Origin: an uncultured Alistipes sp. | GTDB taxonomy: Bacteria > Bacteroidota > Bacteroidia > Bacteroidales > Rikenellaceae | DNA length: 64,000 nt | Direction of reading: 5' to 3' | Assembly: GCA_904502285.1 (NCBI GenBank) | Contig: CAJGEC010000007.1 | Span: 1 to 64,000 of the forward strand | Shown here: in pieces, positions 24,854 to 34,070 of the stretch | Layout: every line of letters begins with the position of its first letter | How positions within the stretch are numbered: position 1 is the stretch's first letter | Made by a program: the position numbers and the translations under genes | Notes under the pieces: generated by a model | The model's database searches: none | Seen by the model: only the letters and a program-made list of their open reading frames with translations | What the model was told of the DNA's origin: nothing

Positions 24854-25426
24854 ATGTTAAATATTATACTTTTCGGTGCTCCAGGTTGTGGCAAGGGTAC
24901 ACAGGCTGCTCGTTTGGCAGAGCACTACGATTTGTATCATATATCGACAGGTGAGGTTATTCGCTCGGAGATTAAGCGTGGTACTGAGCTTGGTAAGAGT
25001 ATGGAGGGTTATATCTCTCGTGGTGAGCTTGCTCCCGATTCTATCGTAGTTGAGATGGTGCGTGACTATATGCGTACTCACAACGACAAGGGTTGCATCT
25101 TCGATGGTTTTCCTCGCACAACAGCTCAGGCCGAGATCTTCGATACGTTGCTCGAAGAGATAGGCTCAAAGGTCGATGTTATGATCTATATGGATGTTCC
25201 TGAGGAGGAGTTGGTTAAGCGTATTCTTCTTCGTGGCAAGGACTCTGGTCGTGCCGACGACAGTTCGGAGAGTGTCATCCGCAACCGCATTGAGGTCTAT
25301 CGCCAGCAGACGGCTATCGTTGCTGACCACTACACCAAGCAGAACAAGTATGCCGAGGTAAATGGCTTGGGTACTATGGACGAGGTCTTTGGTCGATTGG
25401 CTGAGGTTATTGACTCTAAGCGATAG
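24854..25426 (+). CDS. adk: Adenylate kinase
   Basis: Interconverts AMP, ADP and ATP. The 190-aa enzyme starts with the P-loop LFGAPGCGKGTQA and has the AMP-binding ISTGEVIRSEIK and FDGFPRTTAQA. The LID region is short (RGKDSGRADDSSESVIRNR), without a four-cysteine zinc site, so this is the short form. The gene is monocistronic or weakly linked to the TPM gene downstream. Confidence 0.96.
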   Translation: MLNIILFGAPGCGKGTQAARLAEHYDLYHISTGEVIRSEIKRGTELGKSMEGYISRGELAPDSIVVEMVRDYMRTHNDKGCIFDGFPRTTAQAEIFDTLLEEIGSKVDVMIYMDVPEEELVKRILLRGKDSGRADDSSESVIRNRIEVYRQQTAIVADHYTKQNKYAEVNGLGTMDEVFGRLAEVIDSKR

Positions 25427-25449
25427 AAAATTAAAAAAAAATGTGATAT

Positions 25450-25497
25450 TACGGGTGGGGCTGAAACAATAAATCGGCATCACCCGTATTTTATTAT
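25450..25497 (+). terminator. Probable terminator after adk
   Basis: 8-bp stem tacgggtg / cacccgta with a 23-nt loop, followed by ttttatta. The long loop makes it a moderate candidate. Confidence 0.5.
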
Positions 25498-25499
25498 AT

Positions 25500-26441
25500 A
25501 TGAAAAGTCGAATAATGCTACGACTCTCCTTTGTTGTGGTGATGCTCCTCTCTATGGTCTTTGAGGTAGGGGCGAGAGGCTACAAAGTGGAGGAGGTCGA
25601 GAATGTGCAACTGAAAAATAGGGAGCGTTTCGTTTCGAATCCCGATGCTATCCTGCCGAGCGAAGCTGTTGCTACGCTCGACTCGTTGTCTCTTTCGCTT
25701 AAGGAGCGAGGTATTGCCGAGGTCGCCATTGTCGTTTTGAAGGATATCTATCCTCGTGATATGGTCGGCTTCTCACAAGAACTCTTCAAGAGTTGGGGCG
25801 TAGGCGACGACGAACTCGACAACGGACTGGGTATTCTATTCGTTGAAGATATGCGCGAGATACGCTTTCATACGGGTTATGGCCTTGAGGGGGTGTTACC
25901 CGATGTGCTTTGCTACCGCATACAACAGGAGTATATGGTGCCTTACTTTCGCGGAGGTGACTATGCAAAGGGTATGGTCGAGGGTATGCGTGCTATCGAC
26001 GAGGTGCTCTCAGGCGGAGAGTTGCCACGTGCCTCAAATGAAGACGAGGCCGATGCCGAGGCGATGATATTGGCCCTTCTGATGGTGTTGGTGATGGTCG
26101 TGTTGCCAATCATCTTAATACTTGTAAATCAGTATCAAAAGAATAAGTGTCCCTATTGCAAGCACCATACGTTGAGAGTTGTGAGTACCGAGCGTATGCA
26201 GATGGGGCAGAGTACGATTATAGTCGAAAAGCTCCACTGCGACCACTGCGATAAGGACCACGTGCGTCGTCGTAATGGTGACGACCATACTGATAGCAAT
26301 GGAGGTAATGGTGGCAGAGGTATTTGGCTCTTCCCTATGGGCGGAGGCTATCGTGGTGGTGGCTTTGGCGGAGGAGGCTTTGGTGGTGGAGGCTTCGGTG
26401 GAGGAAGTTTCGGTGGCGGAGGCTCTGGCTCAAGTTGGTAG
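25500..26441 (+). CDS. TPM-domain membrane protein with zinc ribbon and Gly-rich tail
   Basis: A 313-aa protein in the YgcG/TPM (Psb32-like) family. It has a signal peptide (1-25), a TPM domain (about 45-172; WGVGDDELDNGLGILFVEDMREIRFHTGYGLEG), and a membrane segment (about 187-210). A cytoplasmic CPYC (217-220)...CDHC (247-250) pair forms a likely zinc ribbon. The C-terminus (281-311) is almost all glycine, phenylalanine and serine. TPM proteins paired with LemA are widespread, but their function is unsettled. lemA follows 34 bp downstream. Confidence 0.88.
   Translation: MKSRIMLRLSFVVVMLLSMVFEVGARGYKVEEVENVQLKNRERFVSNPDAILPSEAVATLDSLSLSLKERGIAEVAIVVLKDIYPRDMVGFSQELFKSWGVGDDELDNGLGILFVEDMREIRFHTGYGLEGVLPDVLCYRIQQEYMVPYFRGGDYAKGMVEGMRAIDEVLSGGELPRASNEDEADAEAMILALLMVLVMVVLPIILILVNQYQKNKCPYCKHHTLRVVSTERMQMGQSTIIVEKLHCDHCDKDHVRRRNGDDHTDSNGGNGGRGIWLFPMGGGYRGGGFGGGGFGGGGFGGGSFGGGGSGSSW
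26355..26429 (+). repeat. Short tandem repeat coding the glycine-rich tail
   Basis: Degenerate 15-bp units (ggtggtggctttggc-like) encode about five Gly/Phe-rich pentapeptides at the C-terminus of the TPM protein. Confidence 0.7.
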
Positions 26442-26475
26442 TATAAAGAGAGATATTAACTAAAAATATAAAACT

Positions 26476-27060
26476 ATGAAAAACAAAACTTTATGGATTG
26501 TTCTTGGCGTTGTCGCTGTGGTTGTCGTATGGGCCATTGTATCATACAATGGATTGGTGACAAAACAAGAGAAGGTGTCGGAGGCGTGGGCAAATGTGGA
26601 GACTGTTTACCAGCGTCGTGCAGACCTCATTCCTAACCTCGTTGCTACGGTGAAGGGCTATGCTGCTCACGAGGAGCAGACACTAATGGCCGTGACCGAG
26701 GCACGTGCTAAGTCTACCTCATTGAATATCGACCCAACGACGGCTACTCCAGAGCAGATGGCCGAGTGGACAAAGAGGCAGGATGAGGTGGGTTCGGCTA
26801 TTGGTCGCCTTATCGCTATCTCGGAGAGTTATCCAGACCTAAAGGCAAATCAGAACTTTATGGATTTGCAGAAGCAACTTGAGGGTACGGAGAATCGTAT
26901 CTCTACCGAGCGCAGGGAGTATAATCAGCAGGTGCGTGATTTCAATGCCTCTATTCGTCGCTTCCCTACCAACCTTATCGCTTCGATGTTTGGTTTCGAG
27001 AAGATGGAGATGTTCGAGGCTCAGGAGGGTGCAGAGGTTGCTCCTGTTGTGGCATTCTAA
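26476..27060 (+). CDS. lemA: LemA family protein
   Basis: A 194-aa protein with one N-terminal membrane segment (about 5-23) and the LemA helical bundle: SEAWANVETVYQRRADLIPNLVATVKGYAAHE, then the AISESYPDLKANQNFMDLQKQLEGTENRI signature and the closing YNQQVRDFNASIRRFPTNLIASMFGF. Function is not established. It forms a two-gene unit with the TPM gene and is followed by a T-rich hairpin. Confidence 0.94.
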   Translation: MKNKTLWIVLGVVAVVVVWAIVSYNGLVTKQEKVSEAWANVETVYQRRADLIPNLVATVKGYAAHEEQTLMAVTEARAKSTSLNIDPTTATPEQMAEWTKRQDEVGSAIGRLIAISESYPDLKANQNFMDLQKQLEGTENRISTERREYNQQVRDFNASIRRFPTNLIASMFGFEKMEMFEAQEGAEVAPVVAF

Positions 27061-27093
27061 CCCCTCGTTTGGTTGCGATTAAATCTTAGATTT

Positions 27094-27148
27094 AAGGGTG
27101 CTGGCGTATGGCTTTGTTTGGCCTATGTCAGCACTCTTTTTTTTTCTT
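27094..27148 (+). terminator. Terminator of the TPM-lemA unit
   Basis: Stem aagggtgctg / cagcactctt (with G-T wobble) around a 25-nt loop, then about nine T. Confidence 0.7.
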
Positions 27149-27239
27149 GTCATCGAAAAACTACGCTTTTATCAACTAAAATATCAACTCTTTCCGCAAA
27201 AAAGCGACTTGCACACTTTTATATTACCTCTCCTTTTTG

Positions 27240-27247
27240 TATCTTTG
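27240..27247 (+). promoter_or_regulatory. -7 element upstream of the glucosaminidase gene
   Basis: TATCTTTG, 33 bp before the start; no TTTG at the standard distance. Confidence 0.45.
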
Positions 27248-27280
27248 CAAAAAAGTATGCCATAACAAAGAATATTTGAT

Positions 27281-28381
27281 ATGAGTCAAGTTGTTAAGAT
27301 ATCGATATTAATGCTTGCCCTTTTTCTAAGCTCTATTGCTTCACTGAGGGCGCAAGTCGCAGAACCCGAAAAGGGAAAGGAACTCGCCCCAACTGAGCAG
27401 TGGGAGAAGATGACCCCAGAGGAGTATATCTATAAATGGCGCACTACGGCGGTGGAAAATATGGAGATTTATGGTATCCCCGCAAGTATCACCATGGCTC
27501 AGGCAATCCTTGAGTCGGGCTTCGGCAATGGCTACTTGGCGCGTGTGGCAAACAACCACTTCTGCATCAAGTGCAAGAAGTCGTGGACCGGAAAGAGTAT
27601 CATTCACTCCGACGACAACCCCGACGACTGCTTCCGTGTCTATGATACTGTGGAGGCTTCGTTCCAGGATCACGCCGAATTCCTCAGCGAGGGTAAGCGC
27701 TATGAGTTCCTCTTCGCCTACGATATCGACGACTATAAGAGTTGGGCTAAGGGTCTTAAAACGGCAGGCTATGCCACTGCCCCCGACTATGCCGAGCGCC
27801 TAATCTCGCTTATCGAGCGTTATAATTTAGGGCTCCTCGACCAGAAGAATGGTATCGCCAAGTATGATGAGTATATGGCTAAGGAGTTCGCAGCATTGGT
27901 AGCATCGCCTGTGGACGGCCCAAATAGTGAGGAGGTTGTCGAGACGGAGATTGTACAGACGGCAGTTAAGGATGCCACCAAGGCCTATGCCGATAGGGGT
28001 ATCGACCCTAACAACTTCCGAGTAACGATAAATTCGCATAAGGGCTATAATGTCTACCTCACTAATGGCGCGCACTATGTTGTGGCTAAGCAAGGGGATA
28101 ACTATGAGCATCTTGGCGAGTTGTTCGACATTGCCCCTGCGACCCTTAGAAAGTTTAATGACGTGTCGAAGGGCGTAGAGCCTAACGAGGGCGATGTGGT
28201 ATATATCGAGCGCAAGGCATCACGTTGGAGTGGTAGCGATATGTTGCACCGTGTGGTTGAGGGTGAGACCCTCTACCAGTTGTCGCAACTCTATGGTATC
28301 CGCCTTCAGCAGTTGGCCAAGTTGAATAGAATCCATCCTGAGGATGCGCTTGTCGTAGGCCAATCTCTTCGTCTACGATAG
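27281..28381 (+). CDS. Exported N-acetylglucosaminidase with two LysM domains
   Basis: Predicted peptidoglycan hydrolase of the GH73-type glucosaminidase family. The 366-aa protein has a signal peptide (about 1-24), a glucosaminidase domain (about 50-185) with Glu78 in AQAILESGFGNG as the likely catalytic acid and the NNHFCIKCKKSW motif, and two C-terminal LysM modules (about 265-310 and 322-366) for cell-wall binding. It probably helps remodel the sacculus. The following gene starts 29 bp downstream. Confidence 0.9.
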   Translation: MSQVVKISILMLALFLSSIASLRAQVAEPEKGKELAPTEQWEKMTPEEYIYKWRTTAVENMEIYGIPASITMAQAILESGFGNGYLARVANNHFCIKCKKSWTGKSIIHSDDNPDDCFRVYDTVEASFQDHAEFLSEGKRYEFLFAYDIDDYKSWAKGLKTAGYATAPDYAERLISLIERYNLGLLDQKNGIAKYDEYMAKEFAALVASPVDGPNSEEVVETEIVQTAVKDATKAYADRGIDPNNFRVTINSHKGYNVYLTNGAHYVVAKQGDNYEHLGELFDIAPATLRKFNDVSKGVEPNEGDVVYIERKASRWSGSDMLHRVVEGETLYQLSQLYGIRLQQLAKLNRIHPEDALVVGQSLRLR

Positions 28382-28410
28382 AGAACGAAAATAAATTTAA
28401 GATATAGTGT

Positions 28411-29091
28411 ATGAGTACATTACGAGAGAAAATTTTGGAGTCGATAGTTAAGAAGTCTACTCTGAAACAACAGATTTTTGATAACACCTTCTCTACCTTC
28501 AACGAACTCAAGGAGACCCTGTTCGAGATGGCTTCGGAGATAGATGATGAGCTCGACGGTAAACTTGACCGCCGTGTGCGTATCGAGTATCGCGATAGAG
28601 GTAAGTTCGAGGCACAACTTCAGGTTGCCAGCGACATCTTACTCTTCCAGATGCACACCGACATCTTCGAGTTCGACTCTAATCATATCATCTGGCAGAA
28701 TGGCTATGTCCAGCAGGATAGAGATAACTCCTACATTGGCGTTATCAACATCTATAACTTCCTCTCTGACTCGTTGAAGTACAACCGTAATGCCGACGAG
28801 GGTTACCTCATTGGTCGCATCTTTATCAACCGCGAGAAGGCCTTCTTCGTGGAGGGTAAGCGCCAGACGTTGGTGCGCCCTATGGCCTTTGGTAGTCGCA
28901 AGATCGATAGAGAGTCGTTGGTATCAATCATCGAGACGGCTATCAACTACGCCCTCAATTTCGATTTGTTGATGCCTCCTTATGAGGAGAATATACGTGT
29001 TACTGTCGATCAGTTCAACTCGAAACTCGACAACTCGAAGTTTACCACAGGTAAGCGACTAAGTTACGACTTCTCGATAGACGATATTTAA
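28411..29091 (+). CDS. Conserved-looking cytoplasmic protein of unknown function
   Basis: A 226-aa protein that I cannot assign to a named family. It has no signal peptide or membrane segment. The N-terminal 60 residues are helical and charged; the middle is mixed alpha/beta (YIGVINIYNFLSDSL, GYLIGRIFINREKAFFVEGKRQ). The acidic/basic balance and the absence of cysteines are unremarkable. It lies between the glucosaminidase gene (29 bp) and the S9 peptidase gene (30 bp), all on one strand with no terminator, so cotranscription is likely. Codon use resembles its neighbours, arguing for a real gene. Confidence 0.8.
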   Translation: MSTLREKILESIVKKSTLKQQIFDNTFSTFNELKETLFEMASEIDDELDGKLDRRVRIEYRDRGKFEAQLQVASDILLFQMHTDIFEFDSNHIIWQNGYVQQDRDNSYIGVINIYNFLSDSLKYNRNADEGYLIGRIFINREKAFFVEGKRQTLVRPMAFGSRKIDRESLVSIIETAINYALNFDLLMPPYEENIRVTVDQFNSKLDNSKFTTGKRLSYDFSIDDI

Positions 29092-29121
29092 CCCGAAGAT
29101 AAATTAAACCGATAAACTACT

Positions 29122-31251
29122 ATGAAAAGAATCTTGTCTATTTTAGCACTGCTTGGAGCCGTTGTTACTGCCTCGGCACAGGTTAGTTATTTGGAGATGG
29201 TTGAGAGTAGAGCCCAGAGCGCACCTGAGTATATTGCGCCACAGAGCCTCACTCCAGCCGAAGGAACTGATCAATATATGGAGTTGCGTGGTCGTGAGGT
29301 CCTCCTCTTCGATTATAAGAAACCATCCAATGGCACTGTAGTCTTTACGGCCGAGAATCTCATTATGTCGTACGCTAAGTCGCCAGATGGCACTATGGCT
29401 CTCTATGAGATGTGGGACGGAGAGTCGCCACGCGAGGAGATCTATCGCCACTCCTACATTTCGGACTACTATGTAGCGTGTCCTGATGGCTCGAAGATTC
29501 GTATCGACGATGTTCGTGACGTATGTTTCTCGCCAGACTCTCGCTATTTGGCTATGTCCTACCGCAACGATATCTTCCTATATAACCTCGTTACCAACGA
29601 CATTTTCAACATCACCGACGATGGTAATTGGAACCATATTATCAATGGTACTACCGACTGGGTATATGAGGAGGAGTATGGCTTTACGAAGGCTTATGAG
29701 TTCTCGCCTGATGGCTCGGAGATCGCCTATTTGAAGTTTGATGAGAGCCGTGTCAAGGAGTTCGAGATGATGCGTTTCGATAATAAACTCTATAACACTG
29801 CCTACCGCTTCAAGTATCCTAAGGCTGGCGATGAGAACTCTATTGTTACACTCCACGTATATAATATCGCCACTGGGGAGACTCGTCAGGTAGATACAGG
29901 CGAGGAGACCGACCAGTATATCCCACGTATCGGCTATACCCCTGCTGGCGCACTCTTCTTCTACCGAGTGAATCGTCTCCAGAACCACTTTGAGGTAGTC
30001 CTCGTTGCTGAGGATGGTTCACAGCGTGTTATCTACGACGAGCAGGACGAGCGCTATGTTGAGCGTCCTAACGATAAGACCATCACCTTCATCGATGGCG
30101 ACCGATTCATCGTTCGTGAGGAGACCACCACAGGTTGGTTCCACCTCTACTTGCACTCTATTACCGAGGGTCGCCTCAATGCTATTACCGAGGGTGAGTG
30201 GGAGGTTACCGACTTCGTTGGTATGGCACCTAATATGAAGAGCCTCTACTATATGTCTACCGAGCAGTCACCTTTGGAGCGCCACTTGTACACCATCAAC
30301 CTCGATGGTAGCGATAAGAAGTGCTTGCTCTCGAAGCCTGGCTATTGGCGCGTATTCCCATCGGCAGATATGAGCTACTTCGCTGCTGAGCACTCTGCAA
30401 CTGACTGCTACCCAACAGCTGCGGTATATAATAATAAAGGTAAGCTCGTGCGCTCGTTGATGATTGATGAGCCATCGGCTGTTGAGCCTACATACCAGCG
30501 CGTATATGCTACGTTCACTACCGAGCGAGGTGATGAGTTGCAGTACTTCCTTATCTACCCTGAGAATTTCGATGCCCATAAGCAGTATCCAGTCCTTATG
30601 ACCCAGTATTCAGGCCCAGGATCTCAGGAGATTGCCAACCGTTGGACTACCGACTGGGAGGAGACATTGGCACGTAATGGTTATATCGTGGCTTGTTGCG
30701 ATGCTCGCGGTACGGGTTATCGTGGCGAGGAGTATAAGAAGGTTACCTACGGTAATTTGGGTTATGCCGAGGTTGAGGATCAGCTCTCGTTTGCTCGCCA
30801 TCTTGCGGCACAACCTTTCGTTGATGCTTCGCGCTTGGGTATCTATGGTTGGTCTTATGGTGGCTTTATGGCCTTGGGTTGCGCTCTCAAGGGAGATGGC
30901 CTCTTCAAAATGGCTATCGCCGTTGCCCCTGTGACCTCTTGGCGTTATTATGACTCTATCTATACCGAGATATATAATGGTCTTCCACAGGATAATCCTG
31001 AGGGCTACGACAATAACTCACCAATCAATTTTGCTGACCGCCTCAGCCTCAACACACGCTTGTTGATTATCCACGGTACGGCAGATGATAACGTACATTT
31101 CCAGAACGCTATGGAGATGTGTCGTGCCTTGAATCGTGCGGGTAAGCAGTATGATATGATGGTCTATCCAGACCAGAACCACTCTATGCGTCCCGACGAT
31201 ATGGTGAATATCCGTCAGAAGATGGTGGACTACTGCCTTGCTAATTTGTAG
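29122..31251 (+). CDS. Dipeptidyl-peptidase IV-like S9 serine peptidase
   Basis: Exported prolyl-oligopeptidase-family enzyme that likely cleaves Xaa-Pro dipeptides. The 709-aa protein has a signal peptide (about 1-19), a DPP IV-type beta-propeller (about 60-480) containing the EEEYGFTKAYEFSPDG motif with the substrate amine-binding glutamates, and an alpha/beta hydrolase domain. The triad is Ser578 (GWSYGG), Asp655/656 (ADDNVHF) and His687 (DQNHSM). Length is typical of Bacteroidales DPP IV. It ends in a strong terminator. Confidence 0.95.
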   Translation: MKRILSILALLGAVVTASAQVSYLEMVESRAQSAPEYIAPQSLTPAEGTDQYMELRGREVLLFDYKKPSNGTVVFTAENLIMSYAKSPDGTMALYEMWDGESPREEIYRHSYISDYYVACPDGSKIRIDDVRDVCFSPDSRYLAMSYRNDIFLYNLVTNDIFNITDDGNWNHIINGTTDWVYEEEYGFTKAYEFSPDGSEIAYLKFDESRVKEFEMMRFDNKLYNTAYRFKYPKAGDENSIVTLHVYNIATGETRQVDTGEETDQYIPRIGYTPAGALFFYRVNRLQNHFEVVLVAEDGSQRVIYDEQDERYVERPNDKTITFIDGDRFIVREETTTGWFHLYLHSITEGRLNAITEGEWEVTDFVGMAPNMKSLYYMSTEQSPLERHLYTINLDGSDKKCLLSKPGYWRVFPSADMSYFAAEHSATDCYPTAAVYNNKGKLVRSLMIDEPSAVEPTYQRVYATFTTERGDELQYFLIYPENFDAHKQYPVLMTQYSGPGSQEIANRWTTDWEETLARNGYIVACCDARGTGYRGEEYKKVTYGNLGYAEVEDQLSFARHLAAQPFVDASRLGIYGWSYGGFMALGCALKGDGLFKMAIAVAPVTSWRYYDSIYTEIYNGLPQDNPEGYDNNSPINFADRLSLNTRLLIIHGTADDNVHFQNAMEMCRALNRAGKQYDMMVYPDQNHSMRPDDMVNIRQKMVDYCLANL

Positions 31252-31271
31252 GTCAGTCGCCAAGTTTAAAT

Positions 31272-31314
31272 ACTATCGCCCGAAAGGTTCACTCCTTCGG
31301 GCGATAGTTTTTTT
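31272..31314 (+). terminator. Terminator of the S9 peptidase gene
   Basis: Perfect 13-bp stem actatcgcccgaa / ttcgggcgatagt followed by seven T. Confidence 0.92.
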
Positions 31315-31377
31315 AGGGTGCGCTACGAATTGTAGGAGGGTGCGTTACGAGTGGTAGAGTCCCTGCCACAAACAATA

Positions 31378-31405
31378 AGGCGTGTCCAATCTCTTGAACA
31401 CGCCT
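31378..31405 (-). terminator. Terminator of efp
   Basis: 8-bp stem aggcgtgt / acacgcct, 12-nt loop; on the minus strand ttattgttt follows. It lies 26 bp past the efp stop. Confidence 0.7.
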
Positions 31406-31430
31406 AAGGTTGAATCGCTACGACACTTAA

Positions 31431-32003
31431 TTACTTAATACGCTCGTAGTACTCGCGGGTGCGGGTATCAACGCGGATCTTGTCGCCAGTGTTGATGAAC
31501 AAAGGTACCTTAACGATAGCACCAGTGTTTACTGTAGCAGCCTTGAGTGAGTTAGTTGAAGCGGTATCGCCACGAACACCTGGCTCGGTGTAAGTAACCT
31601 CCATATCAACGATTGGAGGCAACTCAGCTGAAAGAACGGTCTCCTTCTCGGTGTGGAACATAACCTCGACAATCTGGCCATCAGCCATAAGGTCTGAGTT
31701 GTTGATAAGGTTCTTGTCGATATTGATCTCCTCGAAGGTCTCGGTGTGCATAAAGTGTGCGCCGAGGTCATCCTCGTAAGTGAACTGGTATGGACGACGC
31801 TCAACACGTACCTGCTCAATCTTCTGTGATACTGAAGAGAAGGTCTTGTCGAGTACGTTACCGTTCTCCAAGTTCTTGAGCTTTGAACGAACGAATGCAG
31901 GGCCCTTACCTGGCTTGCAGTGCTGGAAATCTACAACGATAAAGGTCTTACCGTCCATCTCTACGCACATACCAATCTTGATGTCAGATGCTGTAATAGT
32001 CAT
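31431..32003 (-). CDS. efp: Translation elongation factor P
   Basis: Rescues ribosomes stalled at polyproline. The 190-aa protein has the KOW-like domain with CKPGKGPAFVRSKLKNL; Lys33 sits at the tip position that is modified in E. coli. The two OB domains follow, with the C-terminal TNSLKAATVNTGAIVKVPLFINTGDKIRVDTRTREYYERI signature. The modifying enzyme is not in this window. It is monocistronic. Confidence 0.97.
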   Translation of the reverse strand: MTITASDIKIGMCVEMDGKTFIVVDFQHCKPGKGPAFVRSKLKNLENGNVLDKTFSSVSQKIEQVRVERRPYQFTYEDDLGAHFMHTETFEEINIDKNLINNSDLMADGQIVEVMFHTEKETVLSAELPPIVDMEVTYTEPGVRGDTASTNSLKAATVNTGAIVKVPLFINTGDKIRVDTRTREYYERIK

Positions 32004-32070
32004 ACTTAATATTGTTTTATAGTTAAATTATATATCTATAGTAGAAGTGTAACCTTACGCTACAACCGCA

Positions 32071-32102
32071 CAAAGGTAATAAATTTATTTCTAACCAACA
32101 AA
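32071..32102 (-). promoter_or_regulatory. Promoter of efp
   Basis: Minus-strand TTTG (plus 32099-32102) and TACCTTTG (plus 32071-32078), 20 bp apart. Confidence 0.7.
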
Positions 32103-32224
32103 AAAAACAACAATATCACTCACTTATCCTTAATTATACCACTCTGTCAAGGCTTCAGAGGATACATAAACCCATAATACAGATATTTTGTTGGCATAAA
32201 ACTTTACTTTTTAAATAACTAATT

Positions 32225-32232
32225 GTATCTTT
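32225..32232 (+). promoter_or_regulatory. -7 element upstream of the AspT-type transporter gene
   Basis: TATCTTTG, 53 bp before the start; the -33 region lacks a clear TTTG. Confidence 0.5.
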
Positions 32233-32285
32233 GCCCGCGATTTTTCGCATAAACGAAATTATAATAACCCAAACATTTATAAACT

Positions 32286-33992
32286 ATGAATTTAGATTGG
32301 CTCAAGGTCGTCGTTATGGGTAGTGGTGATCCTGCGCATCCATCGGTTGCCCACACAGTCTTTGTGTTGGCGGCGGTGATTGCTTCGGGTATCGCCTTTA
32401 GTCGCATAAAGATTAAGGGCATTTCACTCGGTATGACGTGGATCCTCTTCACGGGTATTGCCTTCGGACACTTCCTCGACTCAGGAACTATCCACCACGA
32501 CACATTGCACTTTATCAAGGAGTTCGGTTTGATACTCTTTGTGTTCTTCATTGGTCTACAGGTAGGACCAGGTTTCTTCTCGTCACTTAAGAGTGGAGGA
32601 TTGAAACTTATTGGCTTGGCCTCCTTGGTCATCCTGCTTGGCGTGACAACAACCTATGTATTGCACCTCATCACAGGCGAACCACTCCCAACAATGGTGG
32701 GTGTCCTTTCGGGTGCGGTAACCAACACACCAGGTCTTGGTGCTGCACAGCAGGCCTATGCCGACTCAGGTATGGCTAACCCTGCAATCGCAGACTCCAT
32801 TTCGTTGGGTTATGCTGTAGCATACCCATTGGGTGTTGTCGGTATCATCGCTACGATTATCATTATGCGCTATGTGATGCGCGTAGACTTCAAGAAGGAG
32901 GATGAGGGTCTTGCAGCGTTGAGCAACGAGACAAACCTCCCACATCGCTACTCTGTGGAGTTCAACAACACTATGTTGGAGGGCAAGACCATTGCCGTAG
33001 CGCATATGCTTATCAATCGCCAATTTGTGGTGTCGCGCATTATGCACCAGTCGGGCGAGATTGTTATGGCTGATGGTAACTCAAAGCTCGTTTTAGGCGA
33101 CCGTCTTCGTATCATCTGTACTGAGGAGGATAGCGAGGCTATCTTGGCATTCTTTGGTAAGCCAGTGGAGATGACAGCCGACGAGTGGGGTGCTACGGCT
33201 ATGCAGTCTACACCTTTGGTATCTCGCCGAATCCTTATCACACGTGAGGATATTAATGGTAAGAAGTTCTCGGATTTGCGCCTCAGAACTCGCTATGGTA
33301 TCAATATTACCCGTGTTCACCGTGCAGGTGTCGATCTTATCCCTTATCAGGGTATGGAGTTGCAGGTAGGTGATAAGGTTATGGTTGTAGGTCCTGAGGC
33401 TGCTGTTGCTCAGGCTGAGAAGGTGCTTGGTAACTCTCTCAAGAAGCTCGACCATCCAAACCTCTTGCCCGTATTTATCGGTATTGCGTTGGGTGTGTTG
33501 CTCGGCTCATTGCCTTTGATGAATGTGCCACAGCCTGTTAAGTTGGGTCTTGCAGGTGGACCACTTATCATCGCAATCCTTTTGGGTCGCTTTGGTCCTC
33601 ACTTCCACCTCGTCACCTATACCACTATGAGTGCTAACCTTATGTTGCGAGAGATAGGTCTTGCTATGTTCCTTGCAGCGGTAGGTATCGGTGCTGGTGA
33701 TGGCTTCGTAGATGCTATCGTAGGTGGTGGTTACAAGTGGATTGGCTATGGTGTTATCATCACCGTACTTCCATTGGTGTTGGTAGCCCTCTTGGCGCGT
33801 TTGAAGTTCAAGCTCAACTACTATACTATTATGGGTCTTATGGCTGGTTCTATGACCGATCCTCCAGCCTTGGGCTTTGCAAGTGCATCTTCGGGTAACG
33901 ATATGCCAGCGGTAAGTTATGCTACGGTATATCCTGTTGTTATGTTCTTGCGAGTATTGACAGCGCAGCTGCTTATGCTTATGGCGTTGTAG
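32286..33992 (+). CDS. Putative transporter, AspT/YidE family with RCK_C domains
   Basis: A 568-aa membrane protein of the aspartate-alanine exchanger/YidE type. Two blocks of about five membrane helices (each a YidE/YbjL duplication domain; GLILFVFFIGLQVGPGFF and GLAMFLAAVGIGAGDGFVDAI) flank two cytosolic RCK_C domains (about 220-305 and 310-390). Both blocks have the re-entrant motif (GAVTNTPGLGAAQ and GSMTDPPALGFA). The substrate is unknown; AspT exchanges aspartate for alanine. It stands alone between efp and htpG. Confidence 0.9.
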   Translation: MNLDWLKVVVMGSGDPAHPSVAHTVFVLAAVIASGIAFSRIKIKGISLGMTWILFTGIAFGHFLDSGTIHHDTLHFIKEFGLILFVFFIGLQVGPGFFSSLKSGGLKLIGLASLVILLGVTTTYVLHLITGEPLPTMVGVLSGAVTNTPGLGAAQQAYADSGMANPAIADSISLGYAVAYPLGVVGIIATIIIMRYVMRVDFKKEDEGLAALSNETNLPHRYSVEFNNTMLEGKTIAVAHMLINRQFVVSRIMHQSGEIVMADGNSKLVLGDRLRIICTEEDSEAILAFFGKPVEMTADEWGATAMQSTPLVSRRILITREDINGKKFSDLRLRTRYGINITRVHRAGVDLIPYQGMELQVGDKVMVVGPEAAVAQAEKVLGNSLKKLDHPNLLPVFIGIALGVLLGSLPLMNVPQPVKLGLAGGPLIIAILLGRFGPHFHLVTYTTMSANLMLREIGLAMFLAAVGIGAGDGFVDAIVGGGYKWIGYGVIITVLPLVLVALLARLKFKLNYYTIMGLMAGSMTDPPALGFASASSGNDMPAVSYATVYPVVMFLRVLTAQLLMLMAL

Positions 33993-34010
33993 CAAGGACT
34001 TATATAGAGT

Positions 34011-34053
34011 AAAAAAAAGTAATGATGCCACGAAAGCATCATTACTTTTTTTT
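34011..34053. terminator. Bidirectional terminator between the transporter gene and htpG
   Basis: Perfect 18-bp inverted repeat with a 7-nt loop. The arms begin and end in A8/T8 tracts, so it works in both directions. Confidence 0.95.
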
Positions 34054-34070
34054 GTTATTTGACCTTATCT

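Noticed and set aside
31315..31352. Imperfect tandem repeat (gggtgcg-c/t-tacgaattg-like, two copies)
   Set aside because: Only two diverged copies between two terminators; too little to call a functional repeat.
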